Shown one piece after another: positions 8,579 to 18,040 of a DNA stretch of 32,308 nucleotides. The stretch's first letter is position 1, and every line of letters starts with the position of its first letter. Location of the stretch: positions 1 through 32,308 of the forward strand of contig JAJPJQ010000008.1 of NCBI GenBank assembly GCA_021324155.1. The letters are read 5' to 3'. The translations under genes were made by a program, and so were the position numbers. The notes beneath the pieces were generated by a model. That model worked only from the letters and a program-made list of their open reading frames with translations, was not told where the DNA came from and ran no database searches. The stretch is from Pseudomonadota bacterium (GTDB lineage: Bacteria; Desulfobacterota; Binatia; UBA9968).

Positions 8579-8617
8579 TCTCGGCGGCAGGATACTACTC
8601 TCCCGGTGAAAACGCTG

Positions 8618-9913
8618 TCAACGGCCTTCCACAACGTCGGCGGCGCGGCCGCGGCGCGCGAGCGGAAAGACGATCAAACCTAGAACGATGCCTGCGATGC
8701 TGACGAGAATCGTCGGCAGATCCGCCAACGCCATGCTGACAACGCATAAAATCACGGGCGGGACCGACAGCGCGATTGCGCCCGCCGTACCGCCGGGAAC
8801 GCGATAGGGGCGCGGCATCTCCGGCGCTTTCAGCCTAAGCCACACGAGCGCCGCAAATTCCAGGATCAGCGCCAGCGCATACAAGAACATGTCGACCTGC
8901 ACGAGATCCTGGAAAGAGAAGGGGATGAGCAGCGCGACGCCGAGCGCGTTGACGACGATGGAAACCCACGGAGTCGCATAGCGCGGATGGAGCCGTTCGA
9001 GGGGCGCGGGCAGCATGCCGCGCTCCGCCATCGCGTAAGGGACGCGCGACGAGGTGCAGAGCAGCGCGCTAAGCAGCCCCGCCGCACTCACAAGCGCGGC
9101 GGCTGCGAGCGCGGCGCCGAGCCACGGACCGCCGATCGCCGCCGCGACTTTCGGAAAATAGCCTTCCTCCCAGGACTGCCAATTGCTGTCGACACCGACG
9201 CCGACGGCGACCGGCAAAAGGTAGGCGATGGTGACGAGCACGACGGCCGCGGCCATCGCCGCGGGATAATTTCGTCCCGGCTTTTCCACTTCGCCGGCCA
9301 GTGTCCCGGCGTTGTCCCAGCCCGAGGTATTCCACAAGACGACGCTCAGGAGCAGCGCCCAGTCGCCTTTGCCGCCACCGGCCAGCCACGCGCTCATATC
9401 GACGTGCGGCGCGCCCAGCGCGACCATGGCGGCGAATGGGGCGAGGACGACGACGGTGAAGACGACGAGGCTCGCGCCGACCAGCCGCGTGCCGCGGATA
9501 TTGAGCCAGGTCGTGACGGCGACGAGCGCGGCGCCGATCGCCCAACGCTCGGACGGCGCGATGTCGCCGCGGAGGTATGAGAGGTAATCGACGAACATCA
9601 CCGGATAAAGCGCATTGTCGGCGAAGCTGCAGAGCCAGCTCCACCAACCCTCCTGGAATCCCCAGAAGCGGCCGAACGCGCGCGTGACCCAGACAACATA
9701 GCCGCCGTCCTCGGGCATCGCGGCGGAAAGCTCGGCGGTCATGAGCGCCGTCGGAAAACTCCAGAGCCAGGGCACGAGGATGAGCGCCACGAGCGCGACC
9801 GCCGGCCCGGCGGCGCCGACCGCGTCCTCGAAACCGTAGGCGCCGCCGGCGACGCAGAAGAAGGTGAGCGCGACCAGGCGCGCGAGTCCGAGCGTGCGGC
9901 GCGGTTGAAGCAT
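8618..9913 (-). CDS. APC-superfamily amino acid/polyamine permease (PUT-like)
   Basis: About 431 residues, almost entirely hydrophobic, with ~12 predicted membrane helices. The N-terminal region carries GGAYGFEDAV, PWLWSFPTALMTAEL, PEDGGYVVWV and GFQEGWWSW, the signature of the PUT/LAT-like branch of the APC family (polyamine uptake transporters and eukaryotic-like amino acid permeases). Probably a proton-coupled importer of amino acids or polyamines in the inner membrane. The ATG at 9913 is directly preceded by an in-frame GTG (9916) abutting the TAA of the upstream YihY-like gene; either start gives translational coupling. Confidence 0.9.
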   Translation of the reverse strand: MLQPRRTLGLARLVALTFFCVAGGAYGFEDAVGAAGPAVALVALILVPWLWSFPTALMTAELSAAMPEDGGYVVWVTRAFGRFWGFQEGWWSWLCSFADNALYPVMFVDYLSYLRGDIAPSERWAIGAALVAVTTWLNIRGTRLVGASLVVFTVVVLAPFAAMVALGAPHVDMSAWLAGGGKGDWALLLSVVLWNTSGWDNAGTLAGEVEKPGRNYPAAMAAAVVLVTIAYLLPVAVGVGVDSNWQSWEEGYFPKVAAAIGGPWLGAALAAAALVSAAGLLSALLCTSSRVPYAMAERGMLPAPLERLHPRYATPWVSIVVNALGVALLIPFSFQDLVQVDMFLYALALILEFAALVWLRLKAPEMPRPYRVPGGTAGAIALSVPPVILCVVSMALADLPTILVSIAGIVLGLIVFPLARRGRAADVVEGR

Positions 9914-9916
9914 CAC

Positions 9917-11266
9917 TTATGCGGTGTGCGGCAGCAGATCGCCGAGCGTCGTGCGCGCGAGCGCTTCACGCCGCGAGTCGATTGCGCGATCCAGCGCGGC
10001 GTAGAGCGGCTCCTCGCCCTCGACGCGCCGCGACGGCACCGCCTCGCCCCCGTAGAGGCGGAGCGCATCGATGACCTCATTGACGGAAATCTTCTCCGGC
10101 GGCCGCGCGAGCATGTAAAGTGGCTCCATTTCGTCGCCGGTGGCGGCGATGAGAAATCCCGCCTTGCAGTGGTGCTCGAGAATATCGCCTATGATCTTCA
10201 CCGACACGGCCAGCTCGCGACCGAGCGTCTCGGCGCTGTAGCGCGGTTCGCCGTCGACGAAGTGCCTGCCGATGAGCCATAGGAGCTTGAGCCCCAGCTC
10301 CTCGCGAAACGCGTACGGCGCGTCGGCCACGTTCGGGTCCTTGCCCGTGGTGCGGATGTTCTGATGCGCGAACGACAAGACGGCGCCGAAAAGGACCACG
10401 TTCCAGCCCATATAGAGCCAGACGAGGAAGATCGGCAGCTGCGCGAACGCGCCGTAGATCGCGTTGGCGCGCGCGACGCCGACCTGAAAGTGGACGTAGC
10501 CCCATTGCGCCACCTGCCAGAGCGTGCCCGCGATGATGCCGCCGTAAACCGCCGAGGCGAGCTTCACGCGCGTATTCGGCAAGTAATCATAAAGGAACGT
10601 GAGCGCGATCCACATGAGAATATAAGGCGTGATCGCCGCGATCGCGAGCACGAGATATCCCATTCCCGGCAGTTCGAGAATCTGCTGCACGACCGAGACG
10701 TTCTGGACCGAGCTCGTGAGGCCGAGCGCGGCGACGAAGAGAATAGGGCAGGTGAGAAGAACGCTCAAATAGTCGGAAAACTTTCGCCCGATATTCCGCG
10801 TCCGCTGCACGCCCCAGATCCGGTTGAGCGCGAACTCGATATTGCCGACGACCGAAATGGCTGTGACGAGCAAGCTCGCCAGTCCTACGGCGCCGAGCGC
10901 CTTGACGTTGGTCTTGTCGATATAACCGATGATCTGTTTGACGAGCTGCTCCGAGCCGGCGGAGAGCTTTTCGATCAGGATCGGCTCGATGCGGTTCTGG
11001 ACGCCGAAGCCCTTGAGCATGGCGAACATGAGGGCCAGCAGCGGCACGAGCGAGAGCAGCGTCGTATAGGTGAGCGCCGAGGCGAGCAGCGGGCAGCGGT
11101 TGTCGTTGAAGCCGAGAATCGCGCGGTAGAGAATACGGACCTGTCGGTAGAGGCCGCGCTTGAGCGCCGGCATCGACTCGAGATCGCCGTAAAGCAGCTT
11201 GTCGTTGAAGGTCCGGACGTGCTGGATCCTGCCGCGCGCCGCGTGTATCACCGAATGCCGCGCCAT
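9917..11266 (-). CDS. YihY/BrkB family inner-membrane protein with winged-helix-like tail
   Basis: 449 residues. The N-terminal ~300 residues hold about six membrane helices with the family hallmarks NRCPLLASALTYTTLLSLVPL, IWGVQRTRN and the late PIFLVWLYMGW segment. The family was once called ribonuclease BN in error; its members are membrane proteins of uncertain transport or envelope function. The C-terminal ~130 residues are cytosolic and look like a winged-helix module, a recognised extension in longer members. ATG at 11266 has AAAGGAG 11 nt upstream. Coupled to the permease downstream. Confidence 0.9.
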   Translation of the reverse strand: MARHSVIHAARGRIQHVRTFNDKLLYGDLESMPALKRGLYRQVRILYRAILGFNDNRCPLLASALTYTTLLSLVPLLALMFAMLKGFGVQNRIEPILIEKLSAGSEQLVKQIIGYIDKTNVKALGAVGLASLLVTAISVVGNIEFALNRIWGVQRTRNIGRKFSDYLSVLLTCPILFVAALGLTSSVQNVSVVQQILELPGMGYLVLAIAAITPYILMWIALTFLYDYLPNTRVKLASAVYGGIIAGTLWQVAQWGYVHFQVGVARANAIYGAFAQLPIFLVWLYMGWNVVLFGAVLSFAHQNIRTTGKDPNVADAPYAFREELGLKLLWLIGRHFVDGEPRYSAETLGRELAVSVKIIGDILEHHCKAGFLIAATGDEMEPLYMLARPPEKISVNEVIDALRLYGGEAVPSRRVEGEEPLYAALDRAIDSRREALARTTLGDLLPHTA

Positions 11267-11363
11267 GAGCTCACCGGCTCCTTTTATAATACCAGCTTGT
11301 CACCGGCCGAGCGTAGCGAAGGCGCGGCGAGGATGTCAACCGAATATTGACCATGGCGAAGAG

Positions 11364-12986
11364 TTACCGCGGTTTTTTGACGGAATCGTAGTCGACGACG
11401 GGAAGACCGTATTTTCGCCGCAGAGCTTCGGCCCGAAGCTTCAAAGATTCGGCCTCGGCCTCGCGACCTGTTTCACGCAAAAGCGTGAAATAATTTTCCA
11501 GCGGATCGACAAGGACAGGATGTTCCTTGCCTACCGCCTTCTCCAGAATTTGGATCGCTTCGAGGTAAAGCGTCTCGGCTTCCCGCGGTTTGCCCTCCTC
11601 TTGGTATAGCTCGCCCAGATTTGTGAGGCACGTTGCGACGTCGGGGTGATCGCGGCCGAGCTCCTTCTCCCGAACGGTGAGTGATTGACGCAGTGACTTC
11701 TCCGCCTCCGCGAAGTTTCTTAGGCCTCGATAGGCGGTGCCAAGATTGTTGAGAACAGCGGCCGCATCGATGTCGCCTGGGCTGCGAATTTTTCTCAAGA
11801 CCGCGAGCGATTGCTGCAAAACCGGCACGGCGCGAGCGTATTCGCCGCGCGATACATAAAGAGCGCCGAGATTCGATAGCGTCAGGGCCGCGTCTGCAGT
11901 ACCGGCGGACGTCCCTTCCTGAATCTTCAGCGCACGCTGATAATAACTCTCGGCGACCTCGTAATGCTTTCGGCCATAGTAAAAGTAACCGAGATTGTTG
12001 AGCGCAGTCGCCGTCGAGGGATGGTTCGGCCCGACGGTGCGCTCGCGCGCCGCGAGCACAAGTTTGTAAAGACGCTCGGCGTTTTCCCAGTCGCCGGCGT
12101 CTTGGCAGACGAGTGCCAGGTTGCCGATCGTCGCGAGCAGCTTCGGATCGTCGGCACCGAGCCGCTTCATTTCTACGTTGACGCTACGCGAATAGTACAT
12201 CCGCGAATCGGCGTAGCGGCCGCGCTGTCTGTAAAAAGCCGCGAGGTCGTGCAGGCTCTCGTCTGTCTCCGGATGCTCGGCGCCCAGCGCTTTCTCGCGG
12301 ATCGCCAGCGCCTTTTGATAGAAGATTTCCGCATTGGCATAATTTTTTTTCGCCGCGGCCACTGCGGCGAGCCCTTTGAGTGTCATCGCAATATTCGGAT
12401 CATCAAGGCCGACCAGCTCCTCTTTGAGCTTCATCGCCCGGACATAAAATTCTTCCGCGACCTCGATCTTGTTCTCCAAAAAATATAATTGCCCGAGATT
12501 GTGCAGCGCGCGAGCGAGGAGGATGTCCTTCGAGCCGCCCTGTTCCAGCAGCGCGAGGGCGCGTCTTAACGCCCGCTCGGCTTCGTCGTAGCGGCCAGTC
12601 TGCTGGTAAACGAGGCCGAGATTGTTGAACCCCGCTGCAGCGATGTTTGGCGCCGCGGCGAGCTCTTTTTCGCCGACCGCGATGCCCTGCTTCAACAGCG
12701 GCTCGGCTTTCTCGAACTTTCCTTGCAGGCGATAAATTTCGCCCAGGCTGGTGTACATCAGCGCGCGACGCGAATCTGGCGGCGAAACATTTTCGGCCAT
12801 CTTGATCGCGTGGATGTAACGCTCTTCGGCTTCCGCGTAGCGCCCTTGCTGAAAGTATTTCAATCCGACGATATAAACATTCCAAGGGTCCGCGTCCGCC
12901 GCGTGCCCGCCGGCCGTATAGATGAGGGTGCAAAGGAGGAGCGGAACTGCCGAAGGTACCAAGCGCAGCGGAAAGCGGCGGATCAT
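11364..12986 (-). CDS. Exported tetratricopeptide-repeat protein (kinesin-light-chain-type TPRs)
   Basis: 540 residues. A signal peptide spans about residues 1-30, then ~10 TPR units with the 42-residue spacing of the TPR_12/TPR_10 kinesin-light-chain type run through almost the entire mature protein (recurring NLG-LY--QG-Y-EAE-LY--AL-I-E). It is a helical protein-interaction scaffold, probably periplasmic. No enzymatic domain is visible. It is separated by ~100 nt from the YihY-like gene downstream and is divergent from the broken nucleotidyltransferase gene. Partner unknown. Confidence 0.9.
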   Translation of the reverse strand: MIRRFPLRLVPSAVPLLLCTLIYTAGGHAADADPWNVYIVGLKYFQQGRYAEAEERYIHAIKMAENVSPPDSRRALMYTSLGEIYRLQGKFEKAEPLLKQGIAVGEKELAAAPNIAAAGFNNLGLVYQQTGRYDEAERALRRALALLEQGGSKDILLARALHNLGQLYFLENKIEVAEEFYVRAMKLKEELVGLDDPNIAMTLKGLAAVAAAKKNYANAEIFYQKALAIREKALGAEHPETDESLHDLAAFYRQRGRYADSRMYYSRSVNVEMKRLGADDPKLLATIGNLALVCQDAGDWENAERLYKLVLAARERTVGPNHPSTATALNNLGYFYYGRKHYEVAESYYQRALKIQEGTSAGTADAALTLSNLGALYVSRGEYARAVPVLQQSLAVLRKIRSPGDIDAAAVLNNLGTAYRGLRNFAEAEKSLRQSLTVREKELGRDHPDVATCLTNLGELYQEEGKPREAETLYLEAIQILEKAVGKEHPVLVDPLENYFTLLRETGREAEAESLKLRAEALRRKYGLPVVDYDSVKKPR

Positions 12987-13048
12987 TTTCGGCAGCGTAG
13001 CTAAGGGGGCGCGGGGCTGTCAACCGGGTTGACTATCGCTGCTATTAT

Positions 13049-13078
13049 TTGAAGTGTTAACCAGCTCTGGAATATAAT
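13049..13078 (+). promoter_or_regulatory. Sigma70-like promoter upstream of RlaP-like gene
   Basis: TTGAAG (13049-13054), 18-nt spacer and a perfect TATAAT (13073-13078), about 38 nt before the ATG at 13116. Pattern match only. Confidence 0.45.
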
Positions 13079-13115
13079 CTCGCGAAATAACCCGAGCCGG
13101 CCGATCTTTACAAAC

Positions 13116-13906
13116 ATGAGCACACTCATCACCGCCGACATCGAAGCGGAGCTTTCCTCAGTGGAGCAAAAGGAAAACGTCGCGGTCTGCCTGGCCGTCG
13201 AGTCGGGCAGCCGCGCCTGGGGGTTTGAATCTAAAGACAGCGACTACGATGTACGGTTCATCTATGTTCATCCCCGGGAATGGTATTTATCGATAGATTT
13301 GGAGGCGAGGCGCGACGTCATCGAGCAGCCGATTGTCCATGAGATCGATCTTAGCGGCTGGGACATCCGTAAGGCCTTGAAACTTTTTCAGAAATCCAAT
13401 CCACCGCTTCTGGGCTGCAGTCGCCCATTGTGTATCGCGAGCGGTTTTCCCTTGCCGGCAGGTTGCGCGCGCTACTGCCCACATTCTATTCGCCCAAAGC
13501 CAGCTTCTTTCATTATCTTCACATGGCGAAAGGAAACGTGCGCGAGTACCTGCGCGGGGAAAATGTCTGGCGCAAGAAATACTTCTACGTCCTGCGGCCA
13601 CTTCTGGCGATGCGCTGGATCGAGCAGGAGTTGGGTGCGGTGCCGATCGAGTTCGCGCGCCTGCTCGACGCAACCGTATCGACTCCAGAACTCCGGCGCG
13701 CGATCGATGAATTGCTTGAAGAGAAAAAAAGCGGGGCCGAATTGGACCATGGTCCCCAAATCCCGGCGATCAGCGAATTCATCGACCAAGAGATCGTACG
13801 TTTGGAGCGGATCGCCGGAGAACAACCAAGCGCCATGGCGGACTCAGATGCTCTCAATATGTTGTTCCGCGAGATGCTCGATGAGGTCTGGGGCAGGTCG
13901 ACGTGA
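13116..13906 (+). pseudogene. RlaP-like nucleotidyltransferase, frameshifted
   Basis: The first frame encodes a polymerase-beta-type nucleotidyltransferase of the RlaP (PF10127) family: GSRAWGFESKDSDYDVRFIYV-like motif with the metal-binding pair D43 and D45 after GS (31-32). The reading frame runs to NPPLL at about 13412. The homologous sequence then continues in a different frame as LQSPIVYRERF and on to a TGA at 13904-13906. The sequence CTTCTGGGCTGCAG is exactly what remains if 4 nt are lost from an expected Glu-Trp codon pair (NPPLL-EW-LQSP). So the gene is whole except for one small deletion near 13412-13413. It may be a recent pseudogene or an assembly/sequencing error. The combined length (~264 residues) is normal for the family. 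Confidence 0.85.
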
Positions 13907-14053
13907 GACTTAAGCGCAAATGCCCTTTACGTTTTCACAGGCACGCCAACTCCTCTCCGATTTAAAAGTCTAGAATCAACCGCAATCCGTCGACTTGGTC
14001 GGTGGCGCAGCAAGCCGCGATTTGTTACCATAACCGACCTTAGAGGCATCGAG

Positions 14054-15019
14054 TTGGATTTTTCCTCGGGGATTTTCTTTCAGGTCGCCGTCGACGGCAT
14101 CGTGCTCGGCTTCATGTACGCGCTGATCGCGCTCGGCTACACGATGGTCTATGGCGTGCTGGAATTCATCAATTTCGCGCACAGCGAGATATTCATCCTC
14201 GGCGCCTTCGTCGGCGCCGAGCTGCTGCTCGGGCTGGAAGCGTCCGGCGCGCTCGCCACGTTGCATCCCGCGGCCGTAATCCTCATGATCGTGCTCGCCG
14301 GCATGCTCGCGAGCGGCCTCGCGGCGGCGGCGCTCGAGCGGATCGCCTACCGTCCGCTGCGCGGCGCGCCGCGCCTCGTGCCGCTCATCTCGGCGATCGG
14401 CGCATCTTTCTTCCTCCAGGATTTCATCCGTTTTATCGAAAGCCTCTGGCGCAACACCTTCTACCTCAATTATCCGACGCTCGACATCCTCGACCAGAAC
14501 TTAACGCTGGGCGCGGCGGTGGAGATACCGTTCAAGTCGGTGCTGGTCATCTTCACCGCGCTTGCGATGCTCGCCGGGCTCTACCTGTTCGTCAACAAGA
14601 CAAAGCTCGGCACGGCGATCCGCGCGGTCGCACAGGACCCGGACGCCGCGGCCCTCATGGGCATTCCCGTCGACCGCATCATCACGCTGACGTTTTTCGT
14701 CGGCGGCGCCATGGGCGGCGCCGCGGGCGTTCTGTTCGGCCTTCACTATAGCCTTATCAATCCTTATAGCGGTTTCGTTCCCGGCTTAAAGGCGTTCACC
14801 GCCGCCGTCCTCGGCGGCATTGGCAACATCCCGGGCGCGGTTTTGGGCGGACTCGTGCTCGGTCTGATGGAAGCTTTCGCCGCATCCTATCTGGCCGTGA
14901 TCACGAACGGAGCCTTCGGCGCGGAATATAAAGACGTCTTCGCCTTCGCGGTTTTGATCCTGATCCTGATCTTCCGGCCTAAAGGTCTGCTCGGCGAGAC
15001 GGTGAGGGAAGGAGCCTGA
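14054..15019 (+). CDS. livH: Branched-chain amino acid-type ABC transporter permease
   Basis: 321 residues, eight or so membrane helices, with LivH family features: early GFMYALIALGYTMVYGVLEFINFAH, VAQDPDAAALMGIP cytoplasmic loop that couples to the ATPase, and the late KAFTAAVLGGIGNIPGAVLGG segment. Imports branched-chain amino acids or, in many soil bacteria, aromatic acids or amides, via the inner membrane. The start is a TTG at 14054 preceded by an AGAGG site; no ATG lies nearer the N-terminal helix. First gene of a four-gene operon; its stop overlaps the ATG of the next permease by one base. Confidence 0.94.
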   Translation: MDFSSGIFFQVAVDGIVLGFMYALIALGYTMVYGVLEFINFAHSEIFILGAFVGAELLLGLEASGALATLHPAAVILMIVLAGMLASGLAAAALERIAYRPLRGAPRLVPLISAIGASFFLQDFIRFIESLWRNTFYLNYPTLDILDQNLTLGAAVEIPFKSVLVIFTALAMLAGLYLFVNKTKLGTAIRAVAQDPDAAALMGIPVDRIITLTFFVGGAMGGAAGVLFGLHYSLINPYSGFVPGLKAFTAAVLGGIGNIPGAVLGGLVLGLMEAFAASYLAVITNGAFGAEYKDVFAFAVLILILIFRPKGLLGETVREGA

Positions 15020-16326
15020 TGGAAGGCGCCGAGCGGAAAGTTTTTCTTATCAACATTGGTCTCGCCGCCTACATCGCGCTCACGAGCCTGCTCGTCTACT
15101 GGTTTCCGCGCTCGGTCTCTGCATTTCTTCTTTTCCAGGCATCGCTGTTAATGATCTACTACGCGCCGATCGCACGGACGGCGAAGCTCGTTTTCAGCGC
15201 CGCCGTGCTCATCGTACTCATGCCGTTTCTCGGGGCGATCGAAGGCTACTATCTCGAGGTCGCGATTCAGATCGGCATTTTTGTCGCGCTCGCGCTCGGC
15301 CTCAATATCGTCGTGGGCTTTGTCGGCCTTCTGAATCTCGGCTTTGTTGCCTTTTACGCGATAGGCGCTTATCTCTGGGCGATCTTCGGCTCGCCGCAGG
15401 CGAACGCGTTCATCGCGGGCGGCCACTTTCCGCTCGCCGCCGGGTGGTTCTTCGCGTTTCTCGCGGGCGGCATCGCGCTCGGGGCGATCACCGGCGTGCT
15501 CCTCGGCCTGCCTGTTTTGCGGCTGCGCGGCGACTATCTCGCGATCGTCACGCTCGGCTTCGCCGAGGTCGTGCGCGCGCTGGTGAACAATCTCGACAAG
15601 CCGGTCAACCTCACCAACGGCCCGCGCGGGATCACGCCGATCCAGCGGCCGCCGCTGTTCTTTCAGCCGCTGCTCGATGCCATCGGCATGCATCGGGAGC
15701 CCGCCGCGCTCTATCCGATTTATTTTTATTTTCTCGTGCTCGCGCTGGTGCTTGCCGTCATCTTCGTGACGCGGCGGCTCGAAGACTCTCCCATCGGGCG
15801 CGCCTGGAAGGCGATCCGTGAGGACGAGATCGCTGCAATCGCCATGGGCGTGCCCGTCGTGCGCATGAAGCTGCTCGCGTTCGCCGTGGGCGCGTCGTTC
15901 GCCGCCGGAGTCGGCGTGCTGTTCGCCGCCAAGCAGGGCTTCGTGAATCCGGAGAGCTTCACCTTCATGGAATCGATCGGCGTGCTCGCGATGGTCATTC
16001 TTGGCGGCATGGGTTCGATCCCCGGCGCCATTCTCGGCGCGACGATCGTGACGATCCTGAATCTGCAATTGCTCAAAGGCCTGTCGCTGTGGCTGAACGC
16101 GCTCCGCCAATCGGGCGAGATGCTGGTCATCCCGTTTCTCGGAAGCTTCGACCTGAGCCAGATTCCCGCGCAGTTCGAGCCGGCGAAATACGAGCGCATG
16201 GTGTTCGGTCTCATCCTAATTCTCATGATGATCTTCCGGCCGCAGGGCTTCCTACCGCCGAGCCAGGGCTCGGCCGCGCTCACGCGCAAGGGCGGCCAGC
16301 CCGCGAAGCCCGCGGCGGGGAAATAG
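15019..16326 (+). CDS. livM: Branched-chain amino acid-type ABC transporter permease
   Basis: 435 residues, somewhat long for LivM because of extra N-terminal helices and a basic C-terminal tail. Family motifs are GLNIVVGFVGLLNLGFVAFYAIGAY, LPVLRLRGDYLAIVTLGF and the coupling loop AIREDEIAAIAMGVP, followed by GGMGSIPGAILGA. Forms the membrane heterodimer with the LivH-like partner. Start ATG overlaps the upstream TGA (TGATG), and the stop TAG directly abuts the ATG of the ATPase gene, so the whole operon is translationally coupled. Confidence 0.94.
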   Translation: MEGAERKVFLINIGLAAYIALTSLLVYWFPRSVSAFLLFQASLLMIYYAPIARTAKLVFSAAVLIVLMPFLGAIEGYYLEVAIQIGIFVALALGLNIVVGFVGLLNLGFVAFYAIGAYLWAIFGSPQANAFIAGGHFPLAAGWFFAFLAGGIALGAITGVLLGLPVLRLRGDYLAIVTLGFAEVVRALVNNLDKPVNLTNGPRGITPIQRPPLFFQPLLDAIGMHREPAALYPIYFYFLVLALVLAVIFVTRRLEDSPIGRAWKAIREDEIAAIAMGVPVVRMKLLAFAVGASFAAGVGVLFAAKQGFVNPESFTFMESIGVLAMVILGGMGSIPGAILGATIVTILNLQLLKGLSLWLNALRQSGEMLVIPFLGSFDLSQIPAQFEPAKYERMVFGLILILMMIFRPQGFLPPSQGSAALTRKGGQPAKPAAGK

Positions 16327-17112
16327 ATGGCGCTGCTCGAAGCCCGCCGCGTAACGAAAAAGTTCGGCGGCCTCGTCGCTGTCAAGAGCGTCGATCTCGC
16401 CATCGAAGAAGACAGCATCGCCGCGCTCATCGGCCCCAACGGCGCCGGCAAGACAACGCTTTTCAACGTGCTGACCGGTCTTTACCATCCGGAAGAAGGA
16501 GAGATCCGCTTCGAGCAGCGCGCCCTCCGGCGCCTGACGCCGGACAAGATCACGCGCGCGGGCATCTGCCGCACATTTCAAAATATCCGCCTGTTCGGCG
16601 AGATGACGGTACTCGACAACGTGCTCGTAGGCATGCACGCGCGCATCCCGCTCACGGTCGCCGACGTGCTCCTGCGACCACTGCGCAAAAACGCCGAGGA
16701 GGCGCGCGCCAAGGATCGCGCCATGGAGCTGCTCGAGCTTGTCGGACTCGCCGGCAATGAGGAAATCTGGGCGCGGCGCCTCTCATACGGCGATCAGCGC
16801 CGGCTCGAGATCGCGCGCGCCCTTGCCGCCCGGCCCAAGCTCCTGCTGCTCGACGAGCCGACCGCAGGTATGAATCCGTCGGAGGCGCAGACGCTCATGG
16901 CGCTGCTCAAAAAGCTCGTCGGCTCGGAGGTGCGCAGCCTTCTGTTGATCGAGCACAACATGCGAGTGGTGATGGGCATCTCCGACCGCGTCGCCGTCCT
17001 CGATCACGGCGAGAAGATTGCCGATGGCGCGCCGGACGACGTGTGCCACGATGCGCGCGTCATCGAGGCTTATCTCGGCAAGGGAAAATGGGCGGGCGAT
17101 GCTCCGCGTTGA
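16327..17112 (+). CDS. livG: Liv-type ABC transporter ATP-binding protein
   Basis: 261 residues with a complete ABC ATPase: Walker A GPNGAGKTT (36-44), Q-loop in CRTFQNIRLF, signature LSYGDQRRLEIARAL, Walker B LLLLDEPTAG and the switch histidine in LLIEHNM. The residues after MNPSE (KKLV...) and the overall length are typical of LivG. Cytoplasmic face of the importer, pairing with the downstream LivF-like ATPase. The signature has Tyr rather than Gly after LS, a common LivG variation. Its 3' end overlaps the next gene by 14 nt. Confidence 0.95.
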   Translation: MALLEARRVTKKFGGLVAVKSVDLAIEEDSIAALIGPNGAGKTTLFNVLTGLYHPEEGEIRFEQRALRRLTPDKITRAGICRTFQNIRLFGEMTVLDNVLVGMHARIPLTVADVLLRPLRKNAEEARAKDRAMELLELVGLAGNEEIWARRLSYGDQRRLEIARALAARPKLLLLDEPTAGMNPSEAQTLMALLKKLVGSEVRSLLLIEHNMRVVMGISDRVAVLDHGEKIADGAPDDVCHDARVIEAYLGKGKWAGDAPR

Positions 17113-17800
17113 CGACCTGCACGTCTATTACGACGCGATCCACGCGCTCCAGGGCGTGTCGTTCCGCGTCGACAAGGGCGAGATGGTCACGCTGCTCGGC
17201 GCGAACGGCGCCGGGAAAAGCACCACGCTCAAAACCATCTCCGCGCTGCTGCGCGCAAAGAGCGGTACGATCGAGCTCGAAGGCGCGCGACTGGATCGGC
17301 TGCCGGCGCACGAGATCGTGCGGCGCGGCATCGCGCACGTGCCCGAGGGGCGGCGCGTCTTCCCGCGGCTTTCGGTTTTGGAAAACCTTCAGACCGGCGC
17401 CTATTCTCAGAGCGGCGGCGCAAGCGCCGACGACCTGGAGCGTGTTTTCAATCTTTTCCCGCGCCTGAAGGAGAGAATCCGTCAGAAGGCGGGAACGCTT
17501 TCCGGCGGCGAGCAGCAGATGCTCGCGATCGGCCGCGGCCTCATGGCATGCCCGAAGATGTTGCTCCTCGACGAGCCGTCGATGGGTCTCGCGCCGATTC
17601 TTGTCGAGCAGATCTTCGCGATCGTGCAGGCGATCAACAAAGAGGGTGTGACGGTCCTGCTCGTCGAGCAGAACGCCGCGATGGCGCTTGCCATCTGTCA
17701 CCGCGGCTACGTGCTGGAGACGGGAAAAATCATCCTAGAAGGCACGGCCGCCGAGCTCTCCGGCAACGACCGCGTGCGCCAAGCGTATCTGGGCGGATGA
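17099..17800 (+). CDS. livF: Liv-type ABC transporter ATP-binding protein
   Basis: 233 residues, the normal LivF length, with Walker A GANGAGKST (34-42), signature LSGGEQQMLAIGRGL, Walker B LLLDEPSMGLAP and switch His replaced by the LVEQNA motif characteristic of LivF. I chose the ATG at 17099, inside the end of livG in another frame, because the protein then begins with MLRVDDLHVYY, the usual LivF start; an upstream start at 17018 would add unrelated residues that overlap livG. No livK binding-protein gene follows, so the ligand-binding subunit is encoded elsewhere. Confidence 0.94.
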   Translation: MLRVDDLHVYYDAIHALQGVSFRVDKGEMVTLLGANGAGKSTTLKTISALLRAKSGTIELEGARLDRLPAHEIVRRGIAHVPEGRRVFPRLSVLENLQTGAYSQSGGASADDLERVFNLFPRLKERIRQKAGTLSGGEQQMLAIGRGLMACPKMLLLDEPSMGLAPILVEQIFAIVQAINKEGVTVLLVEQNAAMALAICHRGYVLETGKIILEGTAAELSGNDRVRQAYLGG

Positions 17801-17880
17801 CGATTAGACTTTGTGTCGCGGCGTGTTCTGGATGATCGTGCTGCGCGCGTTCGCCTGGCGCGCAAGCGTTTGGAAGACGC

Positions 17881-18027
17881 TCACGTGATTGTGTTCGAGA
17901 CGGAAATCGTCGAGTGCTCGTATTCCGCGTGATGCGCGTCGCTCCAATTGCGATGCGCTCGATGGAAGCATTCCCGGTTCATGCGCATCAGGTCGGGATA
18001 AAACCTTCGAATCGTTTGCTCATCCAT
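17881..18027 (-). other. Short ORF of uncertain status between livF and metallopeptidase
   Basis: The 240-nt gap after livF holds a 48-codon minus-strand ORF (start ATG 18027, rich in Arg, His and Asn) starting 13 nt after the metallopeptidase stop. A partly overlapping 55-codon ORF lies in another frame. Neither has a strong ribosome site or recognisable motif. This could be a small gene, a frameshifted remnant or chance. I see no RNA or terminator here. Confidence 0.2.
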
Positions 18028-18040
18028 CGTCCGTTCTCGT

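Noticed and set aside
10364-11350. 328-codon plus-strand ORF antisense to the YihY-like gene
   Set aside because: Extremely Arg/Asp/Glu-rich shadow of a GC-rich gene with no motif; the YihY-like protein on the other strand is clear.
13430-13906. A separate 158-residue gene starting at GTG 13430
   Set aside because: It continues the RlaP-like protein in another frame after a 4-nt deletion and has no ribosome site of its own.
13914-14053. Possible tRNA or regulatory RNA before livH
   Set aside because: No cloverleaf, T-loop motif or conserved riboswitch core could be found.
17801-18040. Terminator after livF
   Set aside because: No GC-rich stem followed by a T-run is visible; the operon end is undefined.
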